Shown here piece by piece: positions 22,841-23,299 of a DNA stretch of 23,299 nt; the first letter of the stretch is position 1, and every line of letters begins with the position of its first letter. Origin of the DNA: an uncultured Woeseia sp. (GTDB taxonomy: Bacteria; Pseudomonadota; Gammaproteobacteria; Steroidobacterales; Woeseiaceae); the NCBI GenBank assembly GCA_937925605.1, contig CALALV010000039.1:1-23299 (forward strand). The letters are read 5' to 3'. A program made the position numbers and the translations under genes. A model generated the notes under the pieces. That model made no database searches and was not told the origin of the DNA. It saw only the letters and a program-made list of their open reading frames with translations.

Positions 22841-22879
22841 CTCGCGTTGGAGTTCGCCCAGAGGCGAAATCAACGTGAG
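22841..22879 (+). other. Long stem-loop in the 16S leader
   Basis: CTCGCGTTG (22841-22849) pairs with CAACGTGAG (22871-22879, one G-U pair), enclosing TTCGCC / GGCGAA (22853-22868) around the tetraloop CAGA. A second, weaker stem follows (CCTGAGTT 22882-22889 with AATTCAGG 22902-22909). Probably part of leader folding that assists 30S assembly and processing. The 22417-22942 gap holds only this leader, the promoters and the hairpins listed; no protein gene is supported. Confidence 0.6.
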
Positions 22880-22942
22880 AACCTGAGTTCAATTTTTTAG
22901 TAATTCAGGGATCACGTACTTCACATCGAAGCTCAAAGCTTT

Positions 22943-23299
<357 letters not shown>

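Overview
The window is ordinary-density chromosomal DNA from a GC-rich gammaproteobacterium. The evidence is the 16S rRNA start at the right edge, with gammaproteobacterial signatures, and a run of genes (bactofilin, erpA, anmK, an M23 peptidase, tyrS, then an rRNA operon) that recalls a Pseudomonas neighbourhood. The 16S fragment is too short to name the order by eye; a Steroidobacter-, Woeseia- or Nevskia-like lineage is a guess. No phage, IS element, CRISPR array or tRNA was seen. High GC creates long shadow ORFs opposite nearly every real gene, and several real genes use GTG, TTG or, in one case, apparently ATC starts.

Left part, 1-5117, all minus strand: adhC (glutathione-dependent formaldehyde dehydrogenase) followed by a gamma-glutamyltransferase; then pdxH, a 63-aa CPXCG zinc-ribbon protein and a TolB-propeller/amidohydrolase protein that leaves the window. 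5345-6920, plus strand: a small secreted His/Tyr/Arg-rich protein closed by a perfect GC-rich hairpin, then a GGDEF diguanylate cyclase. 6930-10773: a near-consensus Fur box and a ferric-iron ABC importer (lipoprotein, fused two-domain permease, ATPase), with a stem-loop over the stop codon of the binding-protein gene. 10783-12941: a solitary FecCD-type permease, rppH and hemJ in alternating directions.

Right part, 13070-23299: a plus-strand run of a membrane coiled-coil protein (DUF6776-like), bactofilin, erpA and ppx meets a minus-strand run of M23 peptidase, anmK and ppk1 (read right to left). ppx and ppk1 overlap by 16 bp at their 3' ends. tyrS is divergent from the M23 gene and is followed by a typical rRNA leader with two strong promoters, boxA/boxC antitermination signals and a long stem-loop, then the first 357 nt of 16S rRNA.

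I found no new multi-gene system. The observations most worth checking are at residue level: a tyrosyl-tRNA synthetase whose HIGH motif reads QVGR, a ppx gene whose only sensible start is ATC behind a good ribosome-binding site, and an amidohydrolase-type protein whose metal-binding HxH is replaced by WSR. Next in interest are the adhC-ggt pair, the solitary FecCD permease and the His-rich secreted protein.
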